From Fimbriimonadaceae bacterium (GTDB lineage Bacteria > Armatimonadota > Fimbriimonadia > Fimbriimonadales > Fimbriimonadaceae), in assembly GCA_019454105.1 (NCBI GenBank), contig CP075364.1, positions 1-64,000 on the forward strand: a stretch of DNA of 64,000 nucleotides, given 5' to 3'. Positions 46,568 to 55,609 of this stretch are shown here, one piece after another (within the stretch, counting starts at the first letter, position 1; every line of letters begins with the position of its first letter). The notes beneath the pieces were generated by a model, which was not told where the DNA came from, did not search any database, and saw only the letters and a program-made list of their open reading frames with translations. The position numbers were made by a program, and so were the translations under genes.

Positions 46568-47638
46568 TCAGAGGATCGTGCCGCCCGCCACCACGGTCTG
46601 CCCTCGGTAGGCGACAGCGATCTGACCCGGCGTGACGGCGCGGACGGGCTCGTCGAACACGAGTCGAACCGTCGGCTCCGCCCACAGGGTCGCGGGCTTG
46701 GCCTCCATGTTATAGCGGATTTTGGCCTTGACGCGCACTGGAGCCGCCTCGGGCCCCATGGATCCCCAAGTCACGTCGCCGACTTCGACTTCCCGGCGCT
46801 CCAGGGCCTCGGCGGGCCCCACCCGCACCTGGCGACTCTCTGGATCGATCTGCGTGACGTACATCGGCGTCCCGGAGGCGAAGCCGAGGCCCCTTCGCTG
46901 ACCGATGGTGAAATCGGCGATCCCCCTGTGACGGGCGACTACCCGGCCCTCTGCGTCGACGACGTCCCCAGCCCCCAAGAGTTCGGGGCGTGCCTTGCGC
47001 AGAAACTCGCGGTAGCCGCCAGCGTCGCTGACAAAGCAGATCTCTTGGCTGTCTGGCTTGTCCGCGACGGGCAACCCCGCTTCGCGGGCCATTCTCCGCA
47101 CCTCGGCCTTGTTGCCGAGTTCCCCAAGTGGGAGCCAAATCCGCGAAAGCTGGTCTTGATTGGTGCCATAGAGTACATAGCTCTGGTCCTTGTGGCCGCC
47201 TCGCGACCGGAGCAGCACGTGGCGGCCGCCCCGCTTCCGGATTCTGGCGTAGTGGCCGGTCGCCAGTTTTTCGCACCCCAACTCGGCCGCCTTGTCGAGC
47301 AAGGCGCTGAACTTGACCTTCTTGTTGCAGGTGACGCACGGGTTGGGCGTCCGACCCCGGGAGTACTCCTCGATAAACTCGTCGATGACGGTCTCCCGAA
47401 AGGCGTCTTGGAAGTTGACCACGTAGTGGGGGATCCCGAGGATGCGGGCAACCCGGCGCGCGTCCTCCACGGCTCCCAGCGAGCAGCACCCAGCGTGCCG
47501 GGGGTCTCGCTGGCTCTCCTGCCAGATCTGCATCGTCACGCCGATGACGTCGTGCCCCCGGCGCTTGAGGAGGGCGGCGACGACGCTGCTGTCGACCCCT
47601 CCGGACATCGCGACACAGACCGGGATCCTGCGCTTCAG
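46568..47638 (-). CDS. mnmA: tRNA 2-thiouridylase MnmA, apparent CTG start
   Basis: Thiolates U34 of tRNAs for Glu, Gln and Lys using ATP and persulfide sulfur. The PP-loop VAMSGGVDSSVVAALL is at the start; TPNPCVTCNKKVKF holds the first catalytic Cys and DSQEICFVSD the second. Starting at ATG 47608 would remove the first strand of the PP-loop fold (RIPVCVAMSGG), so the start should lie upstream. The only plausible codon is CTG 47638, preceded by GGGGAGG at 5-base spacing, and no ATG, GTG or TTG occurs in that stretch. 356 residues. The stop of VKOR-DsbA ends 2 bases before. Confidence 0.93.
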   Translation of the reverse strand: MKRRIPVCVAMSGGVDSSVVAALLKRRGHDVIGVTMQIWQESQRDPRHAGCCSLGAVEDARRVARILGIPHYVVNFQDAFRETVIDEFIEEYSRGRTPNPCVTCNKKVKFSALLDKAAELGCEKLATGHYARIRKRGGRHVLLRSRGGHKDQSYVLYGTNQDQLSRIWLPLGELGNKAEVRRMAREAGLPVADKPDSQEICFVSDAGGYREFLRKARPELLGAGDVVDAEGRVVARHRGIADFTIGQRRGLGFASGTPMYVTQIDPESRQVRVGPAEALERREVEVGDVTWGSMGPEAAPVRVKAKIRYNMEAKPATLWAEPTVRLVFDEPVRAVTPGQIAVAYRGQTVVAGGTIL

Positions 47639-47639
47639 A

Positions 47640-48803
47640 TCAGCCTCCCCAGAGGCTCCGATAAGGCTCGGCCCGGATCACTTCGGTCACTCGGTTGGCG
47701 GACAGAGCCACTGGCGGCAGGCCCCGGGCGAAGACCACGAACGTGGGCGTGCCCAAGGCGTTGATCTGCATGGCCACATCCATATCGCTGACGACCTTCA
47801 GGGTCTGAGGCGAGTCGGGCTTCCAAGCGTCGCGCACTTCTTGGGCTGTGATCCCGTGCTCGGCTGCCAGCGCGAGGAGTCCCGACTCCGACTTGACTCG
47901 CTTTTCGTTCTCGGTGCTGAAGGCGGACTCCATGAACGCCCAGAACCGGCCCTTCTCGGCGGCCAGTTCGGAGATGACAGCCGCATGCATGCTCTTTTCG
48001 TGTCCGGTCAGTTTGACCAGCGGGACGTGCCGGAAGGCGAGCCGGATCTTGCCTTTGCCCTCTTGGAAGAGGCCCTTGAGTTTTGGCGCGGAACTGCGGC
48101 AGGCAGGGCAGTTCACGTCCGCGAACTCCACAATCGTGATCGGAGCGTCAGCTTCCCCCAGAGTCTTGGCCGCTTCAGGGATGATCTGCTCGGGCGTGAC
48201 TCCGCCGAGGTCGACCCGCATGGCCGCGTCGGCGATGGACTTTTCCATGGTGCCGACGTAGACGCCTAACGCCCCGAGGGCGAGCACGAGACCGCCGATC
48301 GCGAAGCCGTTGTCGGCCAGGGCGGGCTTGTAGTCGCTGGGGGCCGGGAAGCTGGCGAGCCAGCCGGTCGCGATCAGGCTGAGGGTCATCACGATGGCCG
48401 AGCCCATGCACCATGTGCACGTCTCGCGGATGACGGAGATTTGGGCGTGGACAAAGTAGAGGCTCGCCACGAAGCCGAAAAGCGTTCCCAGCAGACTGAT
48501 TTTGACCAGCCTCTCCCAGACGGAGGATCCCAAGAGCATTCTTGCGACGGCGAGACTGCCCAGCAGGAGGTACCCTCCCAGGCCGATGTACGCCACGGGG
48601 ACACCGAACCACTTGCCGATCTCGTGTTGGCTCACGGCGTCGCAACCGGCTCCTATGCCGCACGGAATGGACTTCGCGGCGGCTTGGCCATAGCTCAGGA
48701 CTCCGCTGACGAACACCCCGATCCAAGCAAGAAGGGCCGTGATCCGATTGGCAAGGACGGCCCGGTTGTCGATCCGGACCGCCGACATGGTGGCGACACT
48801 CAC
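47640..48803 (-). CDS. VKOR-DsbA fusion: vitamin K epoxide reductase-like protein with thioredoxin-fold oxidoreductase
   Basis: Single protein that makes disulfide bonds in exported proteins, passing electrons to quinone. Residues about 15-185 are the four-to-five-helix VKOR domain with loop cysteines C48/C54 (IPCGIGAGCDAV) and active CTWC (C129/C132). Residues about 200-385 are a DsbA-like thioredoxin fold with CPAC (C232/C235). 387 residues from GTG 48803; the alternative ATG 48788 is 5 codons further. TATAAT lies 6 bases before the GTG, suggesting leaderless expression. First gene of the mnmA run. Confidence 0.93.
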   Translation of the reverse strand: MSVATMSAVRIDNRAVLANRITALLAWIGVFVSGVLSYGQAAAKSIPCGIGAGCDAVSQHEIGKWFGVPVAYIGLGGYLLLGSLAVARMLLGSSVWERLVKISLLGTLFGFVASLYFVHAQISVIRETCTWCMGSAIVMTLSLIATGWLASFPAPSDYKPALADNGFAIGGLVLALGALGVYVGTMEKSIADAAMRVDLGGVTPEQIIPEAAKTLGEADAPITIVEFADVNCPACRSSAPKLKGLFQEGKGKIRLAFRHVPLVKLTGHEKSMHAAVISELAAEKGRFWAFMESAFSTENEKRVKSESGLLALAAEHGITAQEVRDAWKPDSPQTLKVVSDMDVAMQINALGTPTFVVFARGLPPVALSANRVTEVIRAEPYRSLWGG

Positions 48804-48809
48804 GTTGTG

Positions 48810-48815
48810 ATTATA
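48810..48815 (-). promoter_or_regulatory. VKOR-DsbA promoter -10 box, leaderless type
   Basis: A perfect TATAAT on the minus strand ends 6 bases before GTG 48803, so transcription should start on or next to the initiation codon. Confidence 0.5.
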
Positions 48816-48859
48816 CGGCGCGGGCTCCAGAAGAGTCCGCCGTCGGTGCGGAGCCCGAT

Positions 48860-49942
48860 CTACGTTTCCGGGGCCGGGACTGGTTCCATGGGCCGTAGGG
48901 TGATGATGGGGTTCGGAACGACGATCCCTTGCTCGCCTAAGGCCCGGTGCAGGGCCTTGACCATCTCCGACTTCGCACGATACTGGACGTCTGGAGACGG
49001 CACCGGGAGGAAGACTTTGACGCCGATGCTGCTGTCGCGAAAGCCTTGCCACCTGACGTACGGATCCCTCAAATCTGGCGAGTCGGTCAAGCCAGATTGG
49101 ACCTGCCTGGCGACTCCGAGACAGACAGCCTCCACCTTCTCGAGATCGGAGTCGTAGGCCACGCCAAAATCGACGTTCACCACAAACGGCAACGCTGGGT
49201 AGCTCAAGTTGATGATCTTCTCCTTGCCGATTTGCGAATTCGGGACCACAAGAAGCGAGTCGTCCCAGAGCTTGATCAGCGTCGTCCGCCATCCGATCCG
49301 CTGGACATAGCCTTCTTGATTGTCCCCAAGTCGGACCAGGTCTCCGACCCGGACGGACTCATCCATGGAGAACAAGATCCCGGAAAACACGTTGGAGAGG
49401 CTCTCTTGGAGGGCGAGGCCGACGATCAGGCCACCGACGGCGCCACCAGCCAGCAACGGGGTCGTGTCCATCCCCAGGATTCGCAGGGCAAAGAGGGCGG
49501 CAAAGACGCAGACCACCCCGATTGAGAGCTTTCGAAAGAGGTTCGACCGGTGGGCGGTGGTCGGATCGGAGGTCAAGTCCTTGGTCGGAGGGAAGACCGC
49601 CAGCACGAACCGCAGGGCCATGATCGCGACGAAGGCGAGCCATGCGAGGGCGAGAGTCTTGCTCAGCAGATCGGCGTACTTTGCGTTCTGCTGGAGATAG
49701 GTCAGTTCTTCCGCCGCCAGCCCGACCGACTTGAGGGCGAGTCCCCAGAACACGGCTCCGCCAACTGGACGCCGCAAGACTTCGGCCCAAGGTTGCCCCT
49801 TGACACCAGGACGGGTGAAGAGCCAGACCACGGCCCGCCAAAGCAGAAAGGCGACTGCCAGTCCAACAGCCAAGACGACCCCGCCCCTGGCCCATTCTTC
49901 CGCCTGCTCAGGCAGAAAGAACGCGAGTTTCGACAAATCCAT
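48860..49942 (-). CDS. MscS-family mechanosensitive ion channel
   Basis: Inner-membrane channel that opens under membrane tension to release osmolytes, 360 residues. About four predicted helices (15-35, 65-80, 95-115, 135-165) precede the pore-lining segment (LAGGAVGGLIVGLALQESLS) and the MscS beta domain (FSMDESVRVGDLVRLGDNQEG, YVQRIGWRTTLIKLWDDSLL, VVPNSQIGKEKIINLS). TACCCT ends 8 bases before ATG, leaderless-type. The C-terminal alpha-beta domain is complete. Confidence 0.93.
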   Translation of the reverse strand: MDLSKLAFFLPEQAEEWARGGVVLAVGLAVAFLLWRAVVWLFTRPGVKGQPWAEVLRRPVGGAVFWGLALKSVGLAAEELTYLQQNAKYADLLSKTLALAWLAFVAIMALRFVLAVFPPTKDLTSDPTTAHRSNLFRKLSIGVVCVFAALFALRILGMDTTPLLAGGAVGGLIVGLALQESLSNVFSGILFSMDESVRVGDLVRLGDNQEGYVQRIGWRTTLIKLWDDSLLVVPNSQIGKEKIINLSYPALPFVVNVDFGVAYDSDLEKVEAVCLGVARQVQSGLTDSPDLRDPYVRWQGFRDSSIGVKVFLPVPSPDVQYRAKSEMVKALHRALGEQGIVVPNPIITLRPMEPVPAPET

Positions 49943-49950
49943 GGATCATG

Positions 49951-49956
49951 AGGGTA
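49951..49956 (-). promoter_or_regulatory. -10 box of MscS gene, leaderless type
   Basis: TACCCT on the minus strand ends 8 bases before ATG 49942. Confidence 0.3.
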
Positions 49957-50020
49957 CCCAGGGCCCAGCGATGCGTCAGTCGTCTTGGCTCGCCGGGTCT
50001 TTACACGGGGCTCATCCATC

Positions 50021-50046
50021 AAAAGGCCCCGCTGGGGAGCGGGGCC
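50021..50046 (-). terminator. pnp terminator
   Basis: Hairpin GGCCCCGC / GCGGGGCC on the minus strand, 20 bases past the pnp stop and followed by TTTT, the clearest intrinsic terminator in the window. Confidence 0.85.
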
Positions 50047-50065
50047 TGTGCTTGATCCGCGTGGA

Positions 50066-52486
50066 TTAGCGGCGTGGCCGGAACCGGGGGTTGCCGTCCT
50101 CTCGCTTTCGATTCGGAAAAGCGTCGGGCACGTCCGGTACCTCGTCCTCGCGAGCTGGAGCCGGTGGGGCCGGTTCGGTCCGTTCGTCCCGGTCACGGAA
50201 GGATGCCGAAGGTCGGGATTCGTCAGCCTCGACGACCGCGCGGCTACCTCGGTCGTTTCGTCCGTAGCCTCCCCGGTCCCTGTCTCTGTCCCGTCCACCG
50301 CGCCCTCGGTCTCTGTCACGATCTCGGTCGCGGCCTCCGCCTCCCCCTCCGAAGTTCCCAGGTCTCTCCGGCGGGTTGGGGTCGTTGAGGAGGGCGTTGT
50401 CAGGGTTGAGGCCGAGGGCGGTCAAGTTGACGCGGCCCTGACTGTCGATCTCGATCACACGGACGTTGAGGACGTCGCCGACGCTGACCACATCGTCCGG
50501 CCTTCTGATCCGGGCCTTGGTGAGTTGGTCGGTGGGAACCATGCCGTCCTTGCCAGCCGGGAGCTCGACAAGCGCGCCCCGTCCAATGATCCTTGTCACG
50601 GTGCCGGCGAACTCCATGCCGACCTCCATCGAGAGCGTCGAGGCCTTGACCATCGAAATGGCGGTCTCGGCGGACGTCCCGTCGGTCGCGGCGACGAGGA
50701 CACGGCCGTCCTGTTGGACATCGATCTCGGCTCCGCTGACTTCGGTGATCTTTCGGATGTTGGCTCCGCCCGGGCCGATGAGGGCTCCGATCTTGGCGGG
50801 ATCGATTTGCACGACCGTGACTCGCGGGGCGTTGCGGCTGAGCTCTGGCCTCGGGGCTGGAAGCTCCTTCTCGATCACGTCGAGGATCTCCATGCGGGCG
50901 TCCTTGGCCTGCGCCAGAGCGTCGGCGAGCACCTTGTCGGGGATGCCGTCGAGCTTGGTGTCGAGTTGGAGGGCCGTGATGCCGTCTCGGGTTCCAGCGA
51001 CCTTGAAGTCCATGTCGCCGCTGAAGTCTTCGACACCCTGAATGTCGGTCAAGACCCTGAAGGTCTTACCGTCGCTCATCAGTCCCATGGCGATTCCCGC
51101 GACCGGGGCCTTGATGGGCACTCCCGCGTCCATGAGAGCCAGGGTCGTGCCGCAGACCGAGGCCATCGATGTCGAGCCGTTCGACTCCATCACGTCGCTG
51201 ACGACGTGAAGTGTATAAGGGAAGTCGGGGTCGTCGAGGGGCACCACTGGCCGGAGGGCGCGCTCGGCGAGGGCACCGTGGCCGACCTCGCGCCGACCGG
51301 CGCCGCGCAACATCCTGACTTCACCGACCGAATAGGGCGGGAAGTTGTAGAAGTGCATGAAGCGCTTGTCGGTCTCTTCCTCGTCGAGCGTGTCCATCAT
51401 TTGAGCGTCCTTAGGCATGCCCATGGTGAGCACGCTCATCACCTGAGTCTGGCCACGAGTAAAGAGGCCCGACCCATGGACCCTGGGCAGGATCCCAGCG
51501 ACAGCCTCAAGCGAACGAATGTCCGTAGGCCCGCGTCCGTCTGGCCGCTTGCCGTCCTCGATCACGGACTTGCGGAGAATGTCCTTGATCGCTTTGTCGA
51601 CCGCCATCGGGACGAGCTTGGCCGAATCGGGGTCCGCGGACTTCTCCTTGTACTTGGCGACGAGTTCTTTGGCGAGGTCGTCCATGGCCGACTCTCGCTT
51701 GGCTTTGTCAGGGTCGAAGATATTGGCCGCGATGAACTTGGCCTCCTTCTTCTTGATCTCCTCGGCCAGTTTGTCGTCGGCCTTGGCGATGATCGGCTCC
51801 CGTTTCGGCTTGCCGACTTTCTTGGCGAACTTTTCGAACTCGTTGCAGATCTGGACGATGGCCTTGTGGGCGACCTTGAGGGCTTCGACCATGAGCTCTT
51901 CGCTGACTTCGTTCGCTCCGGCCTCGACCATGCTGATCGCGCCCTTGTGGCCCGCGACGACGAGGTCGAGCGAACTGCCTTCAAGCTCCTTGAGGCTCGG
52001 GAAGAGGACGAACTTGCCGTCGATGTGACCGACCCGCACGCCCGCGATCGGGCCGTTGAATGGCACGTCGCTTATTGCGAGGGCGGCGCCGGCGGCGTTG
52101 ATGGCCAGGACGTCGGGCGGGCAGTTCTTATCGACGCTGAAGGCCATCGTGATGACCTGAACGTCGTTGCGCATGCCCTTTGGGAACAGGGGACGGATGG
52201 GCCGGTCGATCAAACGGCTGACCAGGATCGCCTTGTCGCTGGGCCTTCCGCCGCGCTTCATGAAGCCGCCCGGGATCTTGCCGATCGCGTATTTGCGCTC
52301 TTCGAAGTCGCAGACGAGGGGGAGGAAATCGATGCCTTCTCGGGCTTCTCGGCTCATGGTGGCCGTGCCGAGGATGACGGTGCTGTCCATGCCGAGGAGG
52401 ACTGCGCCTCCGGCTTGCCGCGCAATGCGGCCGGTCTCGATGCTGATGGTCTTGCCGCCAACCTCGAAGCTGTGAGTCTCTATCAT
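50066..52486 (-). CDS. pnp: Polyribonucleotide nucleotidyltransferase (PNPase)
   Basis: Phosphorolytic 3'-5' exoribonuclease of the RNA degradosome. 806 residues, about 100 more than usual. Two RNase PH-like domains are present (first: RIARQAGGAVLLGMDSTVIL; second: ARMEILDVIEKELP region), then KH (GPGGANIRKITEVSGAEIDV) and S1 (FAGTVTRIIGRGALVELPAG). The extra C-terminal tail is Arg/Asp/Gly-rich, built from RD and RG dipeptides, and probably binds RNA or proteins. Only weak ribosome-site sequence precedes ATG. Downstream of rpsO as in many bacteria. Confidence 0.97.
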   Translation of the reverse strand: MIETHSFEVGGKTISIETGRIARQAGGAVLLGMDSTVILGTATMSREAREGIDFLPLVCDFEERKYAIGKIPGGFMKRGGRPSDKAILVSRLIDRPIRPLFPKGMRNDVQVITMAFSVDKNCPPDVLAINAAGAALAISDVPFNGPIAGVRVGHIDGKFVLFPSLKELEGSSLDLVVAGHKGAISMVEAGANEVSEELMVEALKVAHKAIVQICNEFEKFAKKVGKPKREPIIAKADDKLAEEIKKKEAKFIAANIFDPDKAKRESAMDDLAKELVAKYKEKSADPDSAKLVPMAVDKAIKDILRKSVIEDGKRPDGRGPTDIRSLEAVAGILPRVHGSGLFTRGQTQVMSVLTMGMPKDAQMMDTLDEEETDKRFMHFYNFPPYSVGEVRMLRGAGRREVGHGALAERALRPVVPLDDPDFPYTLHVVSDVMESNGSTSMASVCGTTLALMDAGVPIKAPVAGIAMGLMSDGKTFRVLTDIQGVEDFSGDMDFKVAGTRDGITALQLDTKLDGIPDKVLADALAQAKDARMEILDVIEKELPAPRPELSRNAPRVTVVQIDPAKIGALIGPGGANIRKITEVSGAEIDVQQDGRVLVAATDGTSAETAISMVKASTLSMEVGMEFAGTVTRIIGRGALVELPAGKDGMVPTDQLTKARIRRPDDVVSVGDVLNVRVIEIDSQGRVNLTALGLNPDNALLNDPNPPERPGNFGGGGGGRDRDRDRDRGRGGRDRDRDRGGYGRNDRGSRAVVEADESRPSASFRDRDERTEPAPPAPAREDEVPDVPDAFPNRKREDGNPRFRPRR

Positions 52487-52761
52487 TTTTGTCTCGCGTG
52501 ACGAGCCTGGTTCACTGCATGACGGGGTCGGGTTGGGAAGGAGGTGTCGCCGGTTCTCGCGACCGTTGCACGGTCAAAAAGCCCTACTGCACGACGGCTC
52601 AAGTTCTCCACCCTTTGCTCGTCAACCCGTCACCAGGGGTCAAGCGAGTCCGAATGCCGCTCTGCGCAAACGCCCTTGGGCGGCTCCGGAGAACGGCACG
52701 CATCCAGGACTTGACCGTCCGTAACGATACCAGAGTGGGAGATGGGACCCAAGCGGCCCCT

Positions 52762-53043
52762 TTACTTCGGCTTGACTTCGCGGATACCGAGGCGCTGCAT
52801 CAATTCGCGGTACTTGACCACGTCGCGGTCGCGCATGTAGCCTTCGAGTCTGCGCCGCTTGCCGACCAGCTTCAAGAGACCTGCCCGCGAGTGAAAGTCC
52901 TTCTTATTGACCTTGAGGTGCTCAGTGATCTGAGCGATCCTCGCCTGCATGACGGCGATCTGAACTTCGGTGGACCCAGTGTCCCCGTCTTTCAGTCCGT
53001 AGGTCTTGATGACTTCTTGCTTCTTGGCCTTGTCCAGCGGCAT
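52762..53043 (-). CDS. rpsO: Ribosomal protein uS15
   Basis: Binds 16S rRNA in the platform of the 30S subunit. 93 residues instead of the usual 88-89, because of a few extra residues at the ends. Signatures: KKQEVIKTYGLKDGDTGSTE, HLKVNKKDFHSRAGLLKLVG and the RRRLEGYMRDRD core. The order rpsO then pnp is conserved across bacteria. The 275 bp between them contain no recognised gene and may hold a pnp promoter or an RNase III processing structure. Confidence 0.98.
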   Translation of the reverse strand: MPLDKAKKQEVIKTYGLKDGDTGSTEVQIAVMQARIAQITEHLKVNKKDFHSRAGLLKLVGKRRRLEGYMRDRDVVKYRELMQRLGIREVKPK

Positions 53044-53131
53044 AGGTCGGTCTCGTTCGCGCCGGAGTCTCCCGGGCGGCCCACAAATCTACCTCAATGG
53101 CCGAAAGGGCCCGCGGGCCTGCAGTCCTGGC

Positions 53132-53137
53132 TAAAAT
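53132..53137 (+). promoter_or_regulatory. gpsA -10 box, leaderless type
   Basis: TAAAAT ends 7 bases before ATG 53145, with no Shine-Dalgarno sequence between. Confidence 0.4.
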
Positions 53138-53144
53138 GCGGCCG

Positions 53145-54134
53145 ATGGACGTGACCGTGGTCGGAGCCGGGAGTTGGGGCACTGCCTTGGCTCTGGTCCT
53201 GGCTAGGAACGGCCACACAGTCCGGCTTGTGGGGAGGCAGTCAGAAGGATTCGAAAGTCTCCAGTCCCGCCGAGAGAACCTCAAGTACTTGCCCGGCTTC
53301 GTCCTTCCGCCCGAGACGCGCTTCGAAGACCTGGAGAAAGCCAAACCAGAGCCAGGTGTGGTGGTGGTCGCGGTCCCCTCGTCGGTGTTTCCTTCCGCCC
53401 TCGGGTTGTGCGAAGCAGCGCGGACGGTGGTGGTGGCCAGCAAAGGGTTGGCGAGCGCCGGCAACGGGCTCTTGGCCCAAGTCGTAGCTGACTCGGTGCC
53501 TAGCGCTTCGGTGGTCGTCCTCAGCGGACCAAACCTGGCCCACGAACTGGCGAAAGGGATTCCGACCTTGGCCGTCGTGGCGAGCGCAGACGAATCGGCG
53601 GCAGAAGAGGTCCGGGCCTGCCTCATGGGGCGCACCTTCCGCATTTACGTGAGCGACGACGTGGCCGGAGTCGAGCTCTCGGGGGCCCTCAAGAACGTCT
53701 ACGCGATCGCGGCCGGAGTCTCCGATGGGCTCGGGTTTGGCGACAACACCAAGGGAGCCCTCCTGGCCAGGGGCCTTTATGAGATGGCTCGGCTCGGAAT
53801 CGCCTTGGGGGCGCGGCTCGACACTTTTTTGGGCGTCGCCGGGGTCGGGGACCTCTTCGCCACCGCCAACAGTCGGCTGAGTCGGAACTATCGGGTCGGC
53901 CTCGGATTGGGCCAAGGAAGGAGCCTCGCCACGATCCTTGAGGAGATCGGCCAGGTCGCCGAAGGGGTCACGACGACAGACCTGGCCCTCGGTCTCGCTG
54001 CCCAACGGGGAATCGAGCTTCCCATCGCCACAGTGGTCCAAGGAGTCATGACTGAGCAGTTCGACGCCCGGACCGGCGTTTCGGCCTTGATGGAGCGGCT
54101 GCCGAAACGCGAGGGGATCTTCGTCGCGCCGTGA
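53145..54134 (+). CDS. gpsA: NAD(P)-dependent glycerol-3-phosphate dehydrogenase
   Basis: Makes sn-glycerol-3-phosphate from dihydroxyacetone phosphate for phospholipids. 329 residues. Rossmann motif VVGAGSWGTALALVLARNGH; VVLSGPNLAHELAKG and the catalytic Lys in LKNVYAIAAGVSDGLGFGDN follow. The ATG at 53145 starts the homologous region; the earlier in-frame ATG is unlikely. Its stop overlaps the next start (GTGA), so the glycosyltransferase is translationally coupled. Confidence 0.97.
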   Translation: MDVTVVGAGSWGTALALVLARNGHTVRLVGRQSEGFESLQSRRENLKYLPGFVLPPETRFEDLEKAKPEPGVVVVAVPSSVFPSALGLCEAARTVVVASKGLASAGNGLLAQVVADSVPSASVVVLSGPNLAHELAKGIPTLAVVASADESAAEEVRACLMGRTFRIYVSDDVAGVELSGALKNVYAIAAGVSDGLGFGDNTKGALLARGLYEMARLGIALGARLDTFLGVAGVGDLFATANSRLSRNYRVGLGLGQGRSLATILEEIGQVAEGVTTTDLALGLAAQRGIELPIATVVQGVMTEQFDARTGVSALMERLPKREGIFVAP

Positions 54135-55609
54135 CTCTGGCAGACCGCGCCCGGCCGTGGGCCCGCTGGCTCGTTCCCTTGGCTTGTGTCCTTCCTTACT
54201 TAGGGTTCTGGCTCTATGGGCTTTTCGATCTTGACGAGGGGTTTTATGCGGCCGTTGTCTCGGAAATGGGCCGTCGCGGTGAGTGGATCACCCCGTTCTA
54301 CAACGGCCAGCCTTGGTTCGAAAAGCCGATCCTCGCCTACTGGATCACGATCCCCTCGGTCTCGCTCTTCGGGGAAGGGGTCGGCCCCCGTCTGCCCGCG
54401 GTGTTGGCGACCCTCGCGACGACGTGGGTTCTCGCCAGATGGGTGAGACGCTGGTTCGGCGAAATCGAGTCGTGGCTCGTCGCCCTGGTCTATTCGGGGT
54501 GCCTTCTGGTCGCGGGAGTCGGGAGGATGATGATGACCGACCCGCCGCTCGTCCTGTTCCTCGTCCTTGCCCTGACCTGCTTTTTTGACTCTTGCGCGCG
54601 ACCAGAAGGACGCCCCAGCCTTCGACTCCTGGCGGCGCTCTTCGTCGGTGTGGGAGTGCTCGCCAAAGGGCCCGTCGCAGCGGTGCTCTTCCTCGGGATA
54701 TTGGCCGGATTCTCATGGGTGGCCCCCGGTTGGAGGCGAAGGATCTGGGCGGGCTCGGCGACGGGGGGCTGGGGCAGCGCCCTCTGGGGAAGCGGCGGAT
54801 GGCTCCTCGGGCTTACCGTCGCCTTGGCGACTCTGAGCCTCTGGTATGTCCCCTGCTACTTGGCGAACGGCCAGCAGTTCATCGACGAGTTCCTGATCAA
54901 GCAGAACATCGGTCGGTTCTCAGGAGGCGACCGAGCCCACGGCGTACCATGGTGGGCCCATCCTTTCTACTATCCCGCGATCCTGCTCGTGGCCCTGGCT
55001 CCCGGGTGGGCGGCTGGGCGTGGCCCGTTCAGGCTGCCGGAGGGGCCCGAAACTCGGGTCATGGCTTGGAAGTTCGCGCTGGTTTCGGCCTTGGTGCCGC
55101 TTCTCTTCTTCACGCTGAGCGGCACCAAGCTTCCGCACTACATCCTCCCGTCAGTGCCTGGTCTGGCGGTCGTCTTGGGAGTGGCCGCAGCACGCGACCA
55201 TTCGCGGTCTCTGTCCCGGCTTCGAGGACTAGCGGCCTGGTCGGTCGTGCTCCTGGCCCTGTTGCAGTCCGTTTTCACTTGGGACTGGCGCAATCGGATG
55301 GAAGAGGTCCAGACATTGGCCGTCCAGGCTCGCCAACGCCAGGAGCCCCTGGTCCTGTTTCGGATCGGCGGCGGGCGGCGGGAGCCTGGCATCGGACTAC
55401 GACTCCAGGACACGACACACCCGTCCGTGCTTTTCTACTATGGGCGCGACTTACTCATGACCGACGAAGTGGGAGACCTCCAGCGTCAAACGGGGCCGTT
55501 CCTTGTGTTGACCCGACAGGGGGCCGAAGGCGACCCTGATTTCCGAAAGCTTGGGAAGATCGAGCTCCTGGGTGGCGACAATTACCGACTCCTGCGGATC
55601 GAACCTTAG
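54131..55609 (+). CDS. GT39/ArnT-like membrane glycosyltransferase
   Basis: A 492-residue integral membrane enzyme that transfers sugars from polyprenyl-phosphate donors in the periplasm. The first periplasmic loop carries the catalytic acidic motif FDLDEGFYAAVVSEM and YNGQPWFEKPILAYW, typical of the ArnT/PMT (GT-C, family 39) group. About 11-12 membrane helices, then a small C-terminal periplasmic domain. GTG start. Coupled to gpsA. Substrate unknown, lipid A or protein modification possible. Confidence 0.88.
   Translation: MTLADRARPWARWLVPLACVLPYLGFWLYGLFDLDEGFYAAVVSEMGRRGEWITPFYNGQPWFEKPILAYWITIPSVSLFGEGVGPRLPAVLATLATTWVLARWVRRWFGEIESWLVALVYSGCLLVAGVGRMMMTDPPLVLFLVLALTCFFDSCARPEGRPSLRLLAALFVGVGVLAKGPVAAVLFLGILAGFSWVAPGWRRRIWAGSATGGWGSALWGSGGWLLGLTVALATLSLWYVPCYLANGQQFIDEFLIKQNIGRFSGGDRAHGVPWWAHPFYYPAILLVALAPGWAAGRGPFRLPEGPETRVMAWKFALVSALVPLLFFTLSGTKLPHYILPSVPGLAVVLGVAAARDHSRSLSRLRGLAAWSVVLLALLQSVFTWDWRNRMEEVQTLAVQARQRQEPLVLFRIGGGRREPGIGLRLQDTTHPSVLFYYGRDLLMTDEVGDLQRQTGPFLVLTRQGAEGDPDFRKLGKIELLGGDNYRLLRIEP

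Noticed and set aside
49985-52501. An 838-codon open frame on the plus strand opposite pnp
   Set aside because: It is the mirror of PNPase: it mirrors a gene with all conserved motifs and its own translation is low-complexity with no domain. GC-rich genes commonly leave long antisense frames.
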